From assembly GCA_964520525.1 (NCBI GenBank), contig CAZFNR010000008.1:4874-68873 (forward strand): a stretch of 64,000 nucleotides of DNA. The letters run 5' to 3'. Source of the DNA: JAJPXC01 sp964520525. Its GTDB lineage: Bacteria; Bacteroidota; Bacteroidia; Bacteroidales; Muribaculaceae. The translations under genes and the position numbers were made by a program. Shown piece by piece: positions 8,070-17,828 of the stretch; the first letter of the stretch is position 1, and every line of letters begins with the position of its first letter. The notes below the pieces were generated by a model, which was not told the origin of the DNA, searched no databases, and was given only the letters and a program-made list of their open reading frames with translations.

Positions 8070-10112
8070 TTACCAGATTACTACTTGTTTGTCAGGTGCG
8101 AGATAGAGCGGCTGACCCTCGGTGATGCCGAAAGCCTCGAAAAACGGGGTGATGTTGCGCAGGGTCACGTTGACGCGGTTTTCGCCGAGCGAATGCACGT
8201 CGCCTGTGGTCAGTGAGCGCATCTCTTCGGGACGGATGTTCTGCGCCCACACGTTGGCATAGTTCATGTAGAACGCCTGCATCGGGGTGAGACCGTCGAT
8301 TTTAGCCTCTTCTGAATTGATGTCGACACCCTTCTTTTTCTGTGAGTCGAGGAACGCTGTGCGAGCCACTCGCAGACCGCCCTGGTCGGCTATGTTCTCG
8401 CCGAGGGTGTACTGGCCGTTGGCGTTTAGCCCCGGTAGAATCTCCACGGCGTCAAACTGTGCGATTAGCCCTTTTGTCAGCTTCTCAAAGGCCTCGGTGT
8501 CTTCCGGTGTCCACCAGTTGACCATGTTGCCCTGAGCGTCAAAGTTGCGGCCCTGGTCGTCAAATCCGTGGGTCATCTCGTGGCCGATGACTACGCCGAT
8601 TGCGCCGTAGTTCTCAGCGTCCGATGCCGCGGGGTCGAAGAAGGGGGCCTGAAGGATACCTGCGGGGAACACGATTTCGTTGGCCAGCGGGTTGTAGTAG
8701 GCGTTGATGGTCTGTGGTGTCATGCCCCACTCGGTCTTGTCGACAGGCTTGCCCCATTTGGCGTATTCCTCTTTCTGGTGCCACATCGAGGCGTTGTGCA
8801 TATTCTCGTAATATGAAAGTTTGGGGTCGATGGTCATCGCGCTGTAATCTTTCCACTTGTCGGGGTAGCCTATTTTCACGGTGAACGCGCTGAGTTTGTT
8901 GAGAGCGTTGAGCTTTGTGTCGTCGCTCATCCATGTCAGGTTGATGATATGCTTGCCGAGCGCTTTGCGCAGGTTCTCCACGAGGTCGAGCATATAAGCT
9001 TTTGACGATGCGGGGAAATATTTCTCAACATAGAGTTGGCCGATAGCCTCGCCCATGACGCCCTCGGTAGCTCCGAGCGCGCGTTTCCAGCGGGGGCGTT
9101 GCTGCTCGACTCCGCTGACCACTTTGCTGAACTCAAACGCCGTGTCGCTGAACTTGTCGCTGAGCTTGCCTGCCGCCTGAACCACATATTTCCACAGATA
9201 GTAGTCTTTTATCTCGCGGTCGGTGAGCTTGCCCATCAGATCGTTGGCTTGCGCCACGGTGTTAATCGTGGTGACGATTACCTGCTCGGGCGACGCGATG
9301 CCCATAGTCTCGATAAAGAAGCGGTCCCAGTTGATGTTGGGGTACATCTCTTTGAGTTGCGCGAACGAGCGAGGGTTGTACATCGCCGGGATGTTGCGCG
9401 ATTCCTCGCGGGTCCATGTCGAGTCGGCCAAAGCGGTCTCGATTTTCATCACGTTTTTCATGATGCGGTTGGCCTCTTTTTTAGAGTAGCCCGCATTGCG
9501 CATTTGACCTACAATCAGTTTCTTGTAGGCTTCGCGCACCTTGGTGTTCTCTTTGTCGGTTTTAAGGTAATAGTCGCGGTCGCTCAATCCGATGCCGCCG
9601 CCGCTGACATACATCGCGTAGACGTTGCTGTTGGCTAAGTCTTCCATCGGGCCGGCGTTGAAAAACGGGCTGGCGTAGTTGGCGTGAATCCACATAAACA
9701 GGTCTTCCATCCCTTCGTGGGGTGTGGTCTCGATTTTTTTGAGGTCGGCGAGGATAGGTTTCGCACCCTCAGCGTTGCGGCGGTCTGAGTCCATCGCCTG
9801 GTTATAGATTGTCGACACCTTGAAAGCCACTGAGCCCGGCTCGGGGTTGGTCGCGCCGAGATTTAGCACGATGTCTTTGACGCGCACCTCGCTTGAATCG
9901 TTCAGGATGTTGAACTGGCCATAGCGCGAATGCTCGGGTGTGAGCGGGTGCGCTTCCTGCCACCCCTTGTTGACATGCTTGTAGAAGTCAGTTCCCGCAG
10001 GGGTTGTCTCATCGAAGTAAGCCGGGTTGAGGCTCTTCAGATGCTCTGCTTGTGCTGTCGCGCCCATGCTCGTGGCGATTACGGCGGCGACTGCGAGTTT
10101 CAATGATTTCAT
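8070..10112 (-). CDS. pepO: M13 family metallopeptidase (neprilysin/PepO-like)
   Basis: A 680-aa zinc endopeptidase with an N-terminal signal peptide (about residues 1-22), so periplasmic or surface-exposed. The zinc site is complete: HEMTH at residues 511-515 (His511, Glu512, His515) and the third ligand Glu572 in GENIADQGG. The substrate-binding NAYYNP motif precedes it. Length and order (all-alpha N-terminal lobe, then catalytic lobe) fit the M13 family, which cleaves oligopeptides. A small lipoprotein follows in the same operon. The upstream gap is divergent with the HAD gene and holds a -7 box on the minus strand. The gene symbol is by similarity of family only. Confidence 0.95.
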   Translation of the reverse strand: MKSLKLAVAAVIATSMGATAQAEHLKSLNPAYFDETTPAGTDFYKHVNKGWQEAHPLTPEHSRYGQFNILNDSSEVRVKDIVLNLGATNPEPGSVAFKVSTIYNQAMDSDRRNAEGAKPILADLKKIETTPHEGMEDLFMWIHANYASPFFNAGPMEDLANSNVYAMYVSGGGIGLSDRDYYLKTDKENTKVREAYKKLIVGQMRNAGYSKKEANRIMKNVMKIETALADSTWTREESRNIPAMYNPRSFAQLKEMYPNINWDRFFIETMGIASPEQVIVTTINTVAQANDLMGKLTDREIKDYYLWKYVVQAAGKLSDKFSDTAFEFSKVVSGVEQQRPRWKRALGATEGVMGEAIGQLYVEKYFPASSKAYMLDLVENLRKALGKHIINLTWMSDDTKLNALNKLSAFTVKIGYPDKWKDYSAMTIDPKLSYYENMHNASMWHQKEEYAKWGKPVDKTEWGMTPQTINAYYNPLANEIVFPAGILQAPFFDPAASDAENYGAIGVVIGHEMTHGFDDQGRNFDAQGNMVNWWTPEDTEAFEKLTKGLIAQFDAVEILPGLNANGQYTLGENIADQGGLRVARTAFLDSQKKKGVDINSEEAKIDGLTPMQAFYMNYANVWAQNIRPEEMRSLTTGDVHSLGENRVNVTLRNITPFFEAFGITEGQPLYLAPDKQVVIW

Positions 10113-10149
10113 TGTTAAAAATATGATTTGTTTTTACTTTGTGATTGTG

Positions 10150-10157
10150 CAAATTTA
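10150..10157 (-). promoter_or_regulatory. -7 box for the M13 peptidase operon
   Basis: TAAATTTG on the minus strand fits the Bacteroidota TAnnTTTG element and predicts a leader of about 30 nt before the start at 10112. No clean -33 element is seen. Confidence 0.5.
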
Positions 10158-10286
10158 ATAAAACTCGCCGACTTATCGCCCCAATCACCCGCTAAATCCC
10201 CGCACCGACAGCTTAGCCCGTTGAGCCAAGCCCCGGTTAACGCTTTAACGCTCATGGTGATAGGGCATCGGAGGCTACCGGCTTGC

Positions 10287-10317
10287 TTGCGGGTAAAGGG
10301 GGAATTTATTATCTTTG
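10287..10317 (+). promoter_or_regulatory. Promoter of the HAD-kinase-tilS operon
   Basis: TTG at 10287-10289 and TATCTTTG at 10310-10317 with a 20-nt spacer match the Bacteroidota -33/-7 consensus. The ATG of the next gene lies only 7 nt after the -7 box, so the mRNA should start at or within a few bases of the start codon. Confidence 0.75.
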
Positions 10318-10324
10318 CGTCACG

Positions 10325-11200
10325 ATGCAAACCGACACACTTTACGTTACTGACCTTGACGGGACTCTGCTTGACACCGACAGCCGCATAAGCGCGCGTT
10401 CGGCTCAAATTATCAGCGACTTAGTTTGCGATGGGGCGATGGTGACCGTCGCCACTGCCCGCACACCCGCCACCGCCGAGGAGCTGCTGCGTGACACCCA
10501 CACAACTCTCCCCGCCATCGTGCTGACGGGGGCGGCCATGTGGGACCGCGAGCGGCGGCGTTACCGTTACCCGCTGTTTATCGACGACAGCGACGCTGCC
10601 GCCGTCCTGGCCGAGTTCCGTCGCTCCGGCGTGCATCCGTTCATCTACACCCTATGCTCCGACGGCTTGCTGCACGTCTATCACAACGGCGCGATGGTGA
10701 AGCCCGCCGAGGAGTTCATGCGTGAACGCTCTGACTTGGAACTGAAGAAGTTCCACCTCGACGACCCGGCTGTGGAGTGCGCCGCGTCGGTGCCGTCAAC
10801 GGTGCTTTACTTAGCCATGGGGAAGGCCGAAACCGTCTATCCGTTGGCTGAGAGGCTCAGAACCATTGTCGACTGCGCCATCTATGCCTATCTCGACATT
10901 TTCAGCCCCGATGTGGCGGTTATTGAGGTGTTTGGCGCGGGTGTCTCGAAAGCGAGAGCGATTAAGCGGCTTGCCCGATGCGCCGGCGCGCGGCGTGTCA
11001 TAGTGTTCGGCGATAGCTCCAACGACCTGCCTATGATGGAGATAGCCGATGTGGCGGTAGCCGTCGAAAACGCTATCCCTGAAGTCAAACGCGCTGCCGA
11101 CGTCGTCATCGGGCGCAACAACTCCGATGCCGTGGCGCGTTTTATCTACAACGATTACTATTCAGAGGAAACACCGGTCTACAAAAAAGTCAATGGCTAA
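10325..11200 (+). CDS. HAD superfamily Cof-type phosphatase
   Basis: A 291-aa cytosolic hydrolase of the HAD superfamily, Cof/YbiV subgroup. Motif I is TDLDGT, with the nucleophile Asp10 and the acid/base Asp12. Motif III/IV is the C-terminal VFGDSSNDLPMM, whose Asp residues bind Mg. The large cap domain between them is typical of Cof enzymes, which dephosphorylate sugar phosphates and related metabolites; the substrate cannot be told. ATG 10325 is chosen because motif I follows within ten residues and the frame upstream runs through the promoter. The stop overlaps the start of the sensor kinase by 8 nt, indicating translational coupling. Confidence 0.9.
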   Translation: MQTDTLYVTDLDGTLLDTDSRISARSAQIISDLVCDGAMVTVATARTPATAEELLRDTHTTLPAIVLTGAAMWDRERRRYRYPLFIDDSDAAAVLAEFRRSGVHPFIYTLCSDGLLHVYHNGAMVKPAEEFMRERSDLELKKFHLDDPAVECAASVPSTVLYLAMGKAETVYPLAERLRTIVDCAIYAYLDIFSPDVAVIEVFGAGVSKARAIKRLARCAGARRVIVFGDSSNDLPMMEIADVAVAVENAIPEVKRAADVVIGRNNSDAVARFIYNDYYSEETPVYKKVNG

Positions 11201-12428
11201 CATTTACGACATACGCCGCTACGGAACAGCCCTGTTCATGATTGTATCCATCTCGGTGGTGGGGATATTCCTCTATATGTCCAACTCACTTGTGGCAGAC
11301 CTCGCCGTACAGGAGCGCGAGAGAGTGCAAATCTGGGCCGATGCGACAAAGGAGATTGTCAACGTGGGCCAATCGGCGGCTGAAGGCGACGATGCGGGGA
11401 GCGTCAACGTCGATTTCCTTCTGAGCATAATCGAGCGCAACCACACCATCCCGGTGCTGCTCACCGACGATGCCGGAAACATACTGCTCCACCGCAACTT
11501 TGACCTCCCTGAGCCTGCCGACTCCCTGCGTCCCTACTATATCTCGCCCGCAAACGAGAAATTCCTCTACGACAAGCTCTCATCGCTCCGCGGCACGGGC
11601 AACGTGATACAGATAACCATTGCTCCCGACAACAACCAACATCTCTATTACGAAGACTCAAAGTTGCTCAAACGTCTCAGCTACTATCCCTACATACAGC
11701 TATTGGTCATGCTGGCGTTTATTGCCGTGGTCTATTTCGCCGTGCTGTCGACGAAAAAAGCTGAACAAAACAAGGTGTGGGTAGGGCTGTCAAAAGAAAC
11801 CGCCCATCAGCTTGGCACTCCCATCTCATCGCTCATGGCGTGGATGGAGCTGCTCGAATCGCTCGGCGTTGACCCCGACACCGTGGCAGAGATGAACAAG
11901 GATGTGAAGCGGCTCGACACCATAGCTTCGCGTTTCTCCAAAATCGGTTCAAAGCCGCTGATGCAGTCCGAAAACATCAACACTGTCGTCGAGCGTGCGT
12001 CATCATATATGAAATCGCGCATATCGTCGCGCATCGAGCTTACCATCGACCTCCATCCCCGCCCGCTGACCCTAATGGTATCAGCCCCGCTTTTTGAATG
12101 GGTGATGGAGAATCTGATTAAGAACGCTGTTGACGCGATGGAGGGGTCGGGGGCGATACATATCTCCACCGGGCTTGCCCAGTCGGGGTGCCCCTATGTT
12201 CAAGTCAAGGACACCGGCAAAGGGATTTCCCGCAAAAATTTCAAGACGATATTCAACCCCGGCTACACCACCAAGAAACGAGGGTGGGGGTTGGGGCTAA
12301 CGCTTGCCAAACGCATCATCGAACAGTATCACTCCGGACGAATATATGTGCTATCGTCGGAACCGGGACGCGGCACCACATTCCGAATTGACTTCCCTAA
12401 TGCAGTTATCAATGAGCCGACTCAGTGA
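11193..12428 (+). CDS. Membrane sensor histidine kinase (orphan)
   Basis: A 411-aa two-component sensor. Transmembrane segments at about 12-32 and 166-186 flank an extracytoplasmic sensor domain of about 130 residues. The phosphoacceptor His205 lies in the H-box KETAHQLGTPISSL. The ATPase domain shows the N-box ENLIKN (305-311), the G1-box DTGKG (340-344) and the G2-box GWGLGL (364-369). No response regulator lies nearby, so its partner is encoded elsewhere. The gene overlaps the HAD gene by 8 nt and tilS by 17 nt; the same HAD-kinase-tilS arrangement may exist in relatives. The signal sensed is unknown. Confidence 0.92.
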   Translation: MANIYDIRRYGTALFMIVSISVVGIFLYMSNSLVADLAVQERERVQIWADATKEIVNVGQSAAEGDDAGSVNVDFLLSIIERNHTIPVLLTDDAGNILLHRNFDLPEPADSLRPYYISPANEKFLYDKLSSLRGTGNVIQITIAPDNNQHLYYEDSKLLKRLSYYPYIQLLVMLAFIAVVYFAVLSTKKAEQNKVWVGLSKETAHQLGTPISSLMAWMELLESLGVDPDTVAEMNKDVKRLDTIASRFSKIGSKPLMQSENINTVVERASSYMKSRISSRIELTIDLHPRPLTLMVSAPLFEWVMENLIKNAVDAMEGSGAIHISTGLAQSGCPYVQVKDTGKGISRKNFKTIFNPGYTTKKRGWGLGLTLAKRIIEQYHSGRIYVLSSEPGRGTTFRIDFPNAVINEPTQ

Positions 12429-13737
12429 CAATATGCTGGCACTCACCCGCAAAGGGATTGATGCCGCCGGGGGTATCGACCCGCGGCGCGAGATTGGGGT
12501 GGCCCTCAGCGGTGGCGCCGACTCGGTGGCGTTGTTGTCGCTTCTGACGGCTTTGGAATACCGTTGTGTGGCTTTGCACTGCAACTTCCACCTCCGAGGG
12601 GCTGAAAGCGATGGCGACGAGCTGTATGTCAGAGAGTTGACTGCCCGGATGGGGGTGCCTCTCGAAGTGGCGCAAATGGATGTGCCGGCACGCCGTGAAG
12701 CCACCGGCGAATCGGTCGAGATGGCTTGCCGCGAGCTGCGCTACCGATGGTTTGAGAAAATGGCTGATAGCCTTGATTTACAGGCTGTTGCTGTGGCTCA
12801 TCACCGTGACGACCAAATCGAGACCTTTTTTCTCAACCTGCTTCGCGGCTCAGGGGTGAGAGGACTTGCGGCTATGAAACCGAGAAATGGGCTGATAATA
12901 CGCCCCTTGTTAGAGATAACGCGCTGTCAGATTGTAGAATATCTTGAAGGCGAGGGGCTATCTTATGTCACTGACTCGACCAACGCCAGCGATGATTACA
13001 AAAGGAACCGATTGCGCAACCGCGTGATTCCGTTGCTCAACGAGCTGTTTCCCGGTGCTTCCGATGCTATTTCTCGCTCTATCGGCAACTTGCGCAAGCA
13101 AGCGACCCTGCTCGATGAAGCGGTCGAATCACGCCGCCGCAGTTATATCGATAGCCGCAATGTCGTTGATTTGCAGCGGCTTGTGGCCGCTGAGGCATAC
13201 CCTGCCGAAACCCTTTATGAAATTTTGTCACCCCTCGGTTTCAACGCCACCACTGTCAACGACATAATTGCCTCTGCCGGCAAGACAGGGTTGACCTTCC
13301 GCGGCAAAACCATCACATATATCCTCGAACGCGGCAAACTCACCCCTAAAACCGCTGACAGCCAGCCGTTGACAGGGGTTTACCGCACCCCCTCTGAAAT
13401 CCCCGGGGTAACGGTCGAAATCATCCCCCGCGAGAGCTTAGACTCGCTCAAATGCGATAAGCTCACCATGCTGCTCGATGCTGATGCTCTGAGCGGTGAG
13501 CATCGATGGGAATTGCGTCGGTGGCGCGAGGGTGACCGTTTTGCGCCTTACGGTATGCGCGGCACGCGTCTCGTTAGCGACATCTTCACCGATGCCAAAA
13601 TGCCTGAAGCCGCACGGCGTCGGCAGCCTGTGTTGACCCTCGACGGCGTTATCCTATGGTTGCCGGGCATAAGGGCGTCGCGTCACTACGCTGTCACCGA
13701 TAAGACCGCGTCGGTCATGAGGGTGCGATATGAATAA
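12412..13737 (+). CDS. tilS: tRNA(Ile)-lysidine synthase TilS
   Basis: A 441-aa enzyme that ligates lysine to C34 of the CAU-anticodon tRNA-Ile with ATP, changing its decoding from AUG to AUA; essential and cytosolic. The PP-loop signature SGGADS (residues 33-38) is present, followed by the HHRDDQIETFFLNL and GLAAM motifs of the N-ATPase domain. The C-terminal region contains RRWREGDRF and GTRLVSDIFTDAKMP, as in the TilS C-terminal tRNA-binding domain. Several in-frame starts exist (12400, 12412, 12433); 12412 is preferred because it leaves a short N-terminus before the PP-loop. It overlaps the kinase gene and is the last gene of the operon. Confidence 0.95.
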   Translation: MSRLSDNMLALTRKGIDAAGGIDPRREIGVALSGGADSVALLSLLTALEYRCVALHCNFHLRGAESDGDELYVRELTARMGVPLEVAQMDVPARREATGESVEMACRELRYRWFEKMADSLDLQAVAVAHHRDDQIETFFLNLLRGSGVRGLAAMKPRNGLIIRPLLEITRCQIVEYLEGEGLSYVTDSTNASDDYKRNRLRNRVIPLLNELFPGASDAISRSIGNLRKQATLLDEAVESRRRSYIDSRNVVDLQRLVAAEAYPAETLYEILSPLGFNATTVNDIIASAGKTGLTFRGKTITYILERGKLTPKTADSQPLTGVYRTPSEIPGVTVEIIPRESLDSLKCDKLTMLLDADALSGEHRWELRRWREGDRFAPYGMRGTRLVSDIFTDAKMPEAARRRQPVLTLDGVILWLPGIRASRHYAVTDKTASVMRVRYE

Positions 13738-13769
13738 CGATTTAAAACGAGAATAACGATTAAAAAAGA

Positions 13770-13796
13770 GAGGCGACCTCTAAATGAGGTCGCCTC
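13770..13796. terminator. Bidirectional terminator between tilS and the 1325-aa gene
   Basis: Perfect 11-bp stem (13770-13780 with 13786-13796) and a 5-nt loop. The minus-strand side is followed by six T residues, so it mainly ends the minus-strand gene, but it is also 32 nt after the tilS stop. Confidence 0.8.
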
Positions 13797-13850
13797 GATT
13801 GTGTTTATTAGATAGTTGTGAAATCTAATCTATGACAAGCCATCCAAGTC

Positions 13851-16800
13851 TTATCGTTTTACGACTTTGTGGCTGCTATCGCCGTTGACGTTCACTATGT
13901 AAAGTCCCGATTGCAGATTTGAAAGGTCTACTTTCACTATCTGGTCGCCGTGACCTGCGAATGTCATCACCGATGAGCCGTCAACGCCATACACAGCGAC
14001 AGTTTCGATAGGCTCGTTAGCTTTGACGGTCAGCGGGCCGTTGGTCAGTGTCGGGTAGACGGTGGTGTTGCCTGCTTCAGCCATGATTTCTTCAGCACCG
14101 GTTGTGCCACCTGACTCTGTTGTCAAAACTGATTGACGGTCTTTAGCGATAGCGCCGTTAGTGGCGCGTGCGGCGTATTTGGCGCGGACAACGACTTCCC
14201 ATTTTGCGGGGTCGTCATTCTCGTTGACCAACGAGCCGTCAGCGTTGACTTCGGGTTGCGCGTAGTAGTAGCAAACGATTTTCGTTCCCTCATTTCTGAC
14301 GGCTTGAGCTTTGGTATTCTCGAAGTCAAAAGTTCCGGGAACTTCATTCTGGCCTCTGATGGCGCGTTCTTCGCCGTTCATCAGGAAGAAGCCTTCAAGA
14401 CGGTTGGGGTAGGTGCCTGCCTCGTCACCCGGTTTGTTATACCACAATTCGTAGTAGGTCACGGGATACTCCTCGCCTGTCGCACTGAAATCGGGTGCGT
14501 CGAAGTCCATGTCGAGACGGTGGTTTCTGCGATATTTGCCTTCAGCGTCGGTCCACACTCTGTTTTCGAGTACAATTCGGATTGTGCCTACCGGGGCTAC
14601 GGGTTCGTAATCGGTCTTGTCTGAAGCAACGCTCGGCTCTGAAACCCAGGTGCGGTCGTCGTTGTTGCTTATGAAGTTGGCGGTCAGTTGAGCCTGATAT
14701 TCGTTGCTGTCAAGATTATCGATTGAGCAGCTGAACTTACCGTCGCTTAATCCGCTTCCGGTGGCTGTCAACTTATTTCCGTCGGCGTCAAGTTCGTTGC
14801 CATCTTTGTCAAACCAGTGCTCGGCGAGAACCGTGTTATCCATTTTCATGAATTTCAGGTCGTATGACTTGAGGCTCACGTCGCCCGTAACCGTGATGGG
14901 GTCCCAAGTGGCAGTGCCCTTGAACGACGTGATGTCGATATTTTCACCTTCGGTGTCAGTCTGATATTGGATGTCAACTTTCATCTCGGTTTTCGGGCCG
15001 GGCAGGCTTAAGAACGGATACAGTCGGTATTTGGCGAAACGTATAGCGGGGACATACAGGTAGATGTCGATATATTCCGCTGCCCCGTCGGCATTGTAGT
15101 GAGGTGTCACTCCGAACCACATTCCGTTGGTGTTTTCGACATCAGTTTGACCGGTCTTCTCTTGTGTTACAGCCACAATAGGAATCATTTTGTCAGGTTC
15201 GAGGATCACATCTTTAGCGTCGTTTACCTTTGTCGCTCCCGGATCTAATTTCGTCGGGTCGGGTGTACCTTTTGCCACGAAGAAGTCTCCGATGTTCTTT
15301 GATGAACTTGCCTGAGGCGTAATTAGCAAGAAGTCTTCATTGAACCATATCGATGTTCCGCCGGCGTTGTTGATTCGGCTCATTGTGTCGTAAAGTCGAC
15401 TGCTGTTTGCAGAGTTCGCGGGATCAAATCGGAAGTAGCCGTTAGAACGCACAAGGTGCATGACGTCATCGCGCTTGTCGAGCGGGAACGCGAAGTTCTC
15501 CTGGCCGCCTAAGGTGGTGTTAACGTGTGAGTTGTAGCACTTGCTTGCCGTGACAGCGCCGTTGGTGATATCGATAATCCAAGCGTCTTTTCCGTCGTTG
15601 CCTGAGCCTGATGACGGGGTGATATACAACTTGCCGGAGCCGTTGAGCACATCACCTTTCATTGAATAGTAGTCGGCGCGGGTCGTAATTGTTTTGGTGC
15701 CGTCTTTCACACCCGTCAAGCTAAGGCTCACATTTTTCGCTACAGAGAAATCCTCATTGAACTTCAGCAAACGTCCTTTTTTTATGGGGTGTGTATATTC
15801 CCACAAACTTGTTGGCGACGCGTCGCCGTCGTCATCTTTGATGAAGAATGTGCCGTTGTCGTCGACAGCGATACCCACATTGACGTTCCCCTCCATTTCA
15901 AAGATTTTCTTAGCCGAGGCAACCATCGCATCCTGGCTCGCAGCATCGGCGTCGAAACATACTATGCCGCCTTTATAATCGCGGGTAGTGAAATCATCAA
16001 CCGATTTACGCTGGGCGATGTACCATTTTCCGTTGTAGAAAGCAGCTTGGCGATAGAGGTCTTGGTCGTTAAAGTTTGGAACTGCCGATATACTTCCGAA
16101 TGGTGATGACGATGTAATTTCATAGTTATACAGCTCGGTGATACCATAAAGCTCGTTGGTCGGGTTGCGGTCGATAATTTCGGCAGTTTTTATCTCACTG
16201 CGCGCGCTTTCGGGCCGACGCGTCTTAGTTGCCGCGTCGGTGTAATAAACCGATGCAATCTCATAGTTTCGAGTTCCTACGGGTATGTAGGTGTCGATAT
16301 AGTTCATCACGGTGATATCTTTCGCTATCACCACGCCGTCGCGTATCACGTCGTAGGCGTCGGGTTTAAAGCCGTATGTGAAGTTCCACAATGCCTGGGT
16401 TTTAGTATAACCGTCGTATACGCGCAAAGCGTCCCACTCCGGGATGTGAGGGATGAAAGTCGCTTCGCAAAGGAGTGTTGCCGACGGGTCGCTCTCGCCT
16501 TTGGCGTCGACTGCTACCACGCGGTAGTTGTAGGAGGTTAAGATGTTGGCGTTGGTGTAGGTGGTCGTGGTCAGATTGCTTGCGATGACGCTCCATGCGT
16601 TATCGCCGGCTGTCGAAAGTTTACGCTCGACGCGGTATGATGTGGCGCCTGGTTGTTCGTCCCAGGTGATGACGGCGTCTTGGCGGCCGGGGGCATCGGT
16701 GTCCCCTCCGAGTACGTCTACCCGGGCTGTAGCGTTAGGCGCGTTAAGGTCAGACTTTGTCACGTTGACTCTGTATTTCCAAACTCCCTTTCCCGGAATG

Positions 16801-17828
16801 TAGCAATAGACGTGAAGCCGGTTGGGGTTGTTCGCGTCATCAAACTTGGCTTCAACCCATGCACCGACACTGGTGCTGGAGGCGGACCATGAACTGTTGT
16901 CAATTGTTACCGTGCTAACATATCCGGTCCGGAGACTCTTTACATTGAGGGTGGTTTTAGACACAGCCCAACCCGACACGGTGTAGCCTGGATAAACGTA
17001 GTATTCGCCATACTCTGAGTGGGTTGCTTTTGTGGCGGCTAAAAGTGTCGAAGTGTAAGGTTTGTTGTCTACCAACGTGAGCGTTTTGTTGGTGGTGTTA
17101 AGCGTATAGAGGGCTGCGGTGTTGCTTGAACCTCCGGTTTGAATCAGCACTTGTTCGTTGCCGTTAGCGTCCTTAGCCGCTTTTGCTATAGCCTGATTGG
17201 TTGTCGGGGTTAGACCGCCGGTATACTTTTCTAAACTTACGTAAGCGGAGTTGGCTACTTTTGCTCTGATAAGCTTGCCTGCGTCATCCCCATCTTTTGG
17301 ATAGAAGTATAGATAACCGCCGGCTGCTGACTTCAAATCACCTGAAGCCGATATGAAATCTATACGGCTACTCCCGAATGCGTTTTTAGGTATAGTGACA
17401 TATACGTAATCACCTTTGGAGTTCTTTGCCGTATTAAGGTCTGTAGCGCCCGGGTCAAGCAGGAGAAACTTCATTTCGTAACCGCCCATAACCGCCATGA
17501 AGTTCGGAGCGGTCGGTACGATGATGTTCCCTTTGTCGTCTGTGGCCATACGGAATGATACCTCAGTACCCGTTGGCATACTAATAGATTGCCATCCGAT
17601 GCCGGATGTATACGAAATAGTATTGTTTGCTTTGTTGGCAACGTAAACGTTACCGTTCGATACCACCATTGTGCGACAGTCGGCGGCCGAAGAAACAGCC
17701 GTTTCAACTTTCTGATACCATAGTTGGTCCGACTCGAAATCCGCTTTATAGGGGCCTGCGTGCGACGACACCGCCCCGAAAAGCGAGACGGCCGCAAGCA
17801 ACAAAAGTTTGGAGTAGTTAGGTTTCAT
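13851..17828 (-). CDS. Large secreted fibronectin type III protein with T9SS tail
   Basis: A 1325-aa protein with a signal peptide (about 1-24, ending SSHAG). The first 380 residues look like a beta-propeller or choice-of-anchor type sheet protein (repeated GNVYVANKAN and DDKGNIIVPT style strands). At least one fibronectin type III domain follows at about 385-475 (ITWDEQPGATSYRVER then YNYRVVAVDAKGES), with further beta domains after it. The C-terminus (VAVYGVDGSSVMTF, LQSGLYIVNVNGDSSHKVVKR) is a T9SS type A sorting domain. No catalytic motif is recognised, so a structural or binding role on the cell surface is inferred. It is a single-gene unit with its own promoter, a leader of about 140 nt and a terminator. 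Confidence 0.88.
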   Translation of the reverse strand: MKPNYSKLLLLAAVSLFGAVSSHAGPYKADFESDQLWYQKVETAVSSAADCRTMVVSNGNVYVANKANNTISYTSGIGWQSISMPTGTEVSFRMATDDKGNIIVPTAPNFMAVMGGYEMKFLLLDPGATDLNTAKNSKGDYVYVTIPKNAFGSSRIDFISASGDLKSAAGGYLYFYPKDGDDAGKLIRAKVANSAYVSLEKYTGGLTPTTNQAIAKAAKDANGNEQVLIQTGGSSNTAALYTLNTTNKTLTLVDNKPYTSTLLAATKATHSEYGEYYVYPGYTVSGWAVSKTTLNVKSLRTGYVSTVTIDNSSWSASSTSVGAWVEAKFDDANNPNRLHVYCYIPGKGVWKYRVNVTKSDLNAPNATARVDVLGGDTDAPGRQDAVITWDEQPGATSYRVERKLSTAGDNAWSVIASNLTTTTYTNANILTSYNYRVVAVDAKGESDPSATLLCEATFIPHIPEWDALRVYDGYTKTQALWNFTYGFKPDAYDVIRDGVVIAKDITVMNYIDTYIPVGTRNYEIASVYYTDAATKTRRPESARSEIKTAEIIDRNPTNELYGITELYNYEITSSSPFGSISAVPNFNDQDLYRQAAFYNGKWYIAQRKSVDDFTTRDYKGGIVCFDADAASQDAMVASAKKIFEMEGNVNVGIAVDDNGTFFIKDDDGDASPTSLWEYTHPIKKGRLLKFNEDFSVAKNVSLSLTGVKDGTKTITTRADYYSMKGDVLNGSGKLYITPSSGSGNDGKDAWIIDITNGAVTASKCYNSHVNTTLGGQENFAFPLDKRDDVMHLVRSNGYFRFDPANSANSSRLYDTMSRINNAGGTSIWFNEDFLLITPQASSSKNIGDFFVAKGTPDPTKLDPGATKVNDAKDVILEPDKMIPIVAVTQEKTGQTDVENTNGMWFGVTPHYNADGAAEYIDIYLYVPAIRFAKYRLYPFLSLPGPKTEMKVDIQYQTDTEGENIDITSFKGTATWDPITVTGDVSLKSYDLKFMKMDNTVLAEHWFDKDGNELDADGNKLTATGSGLSDGKFSCSIDNLDSNEYQAQLTANFISNNDDRTWVSEPSVASDKTDYEPVAPVGTIRIVLENRVWTDAEGKYRRNHRLDMDFDAPDFSATGEEYPVTYYELWYNKPGDEAGTYPNRLEGFFLMNGEERAIRGQNEVPGTFDFENTKAQAVRNEGTKIVCYYYAQPEVNADGSLVNENDDPAKWEVVVRAKYAARATNGAIAKDRQSVLTTESGGTTGAEEIMAEAGNTTVYPTLTNGPLTVKANEPIETVAVYGVDGSSVMTFAGHGDQIVKVDLSNLQSGLYIVNVNGDSSHKVVKR

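Noticed and set aside
10283..10324. Upstream start for the HAD gene
   Set aside because: The 14 extra codons overlap the -33 and -7 promoter elements, and motif I needs only the ATG at 10325.
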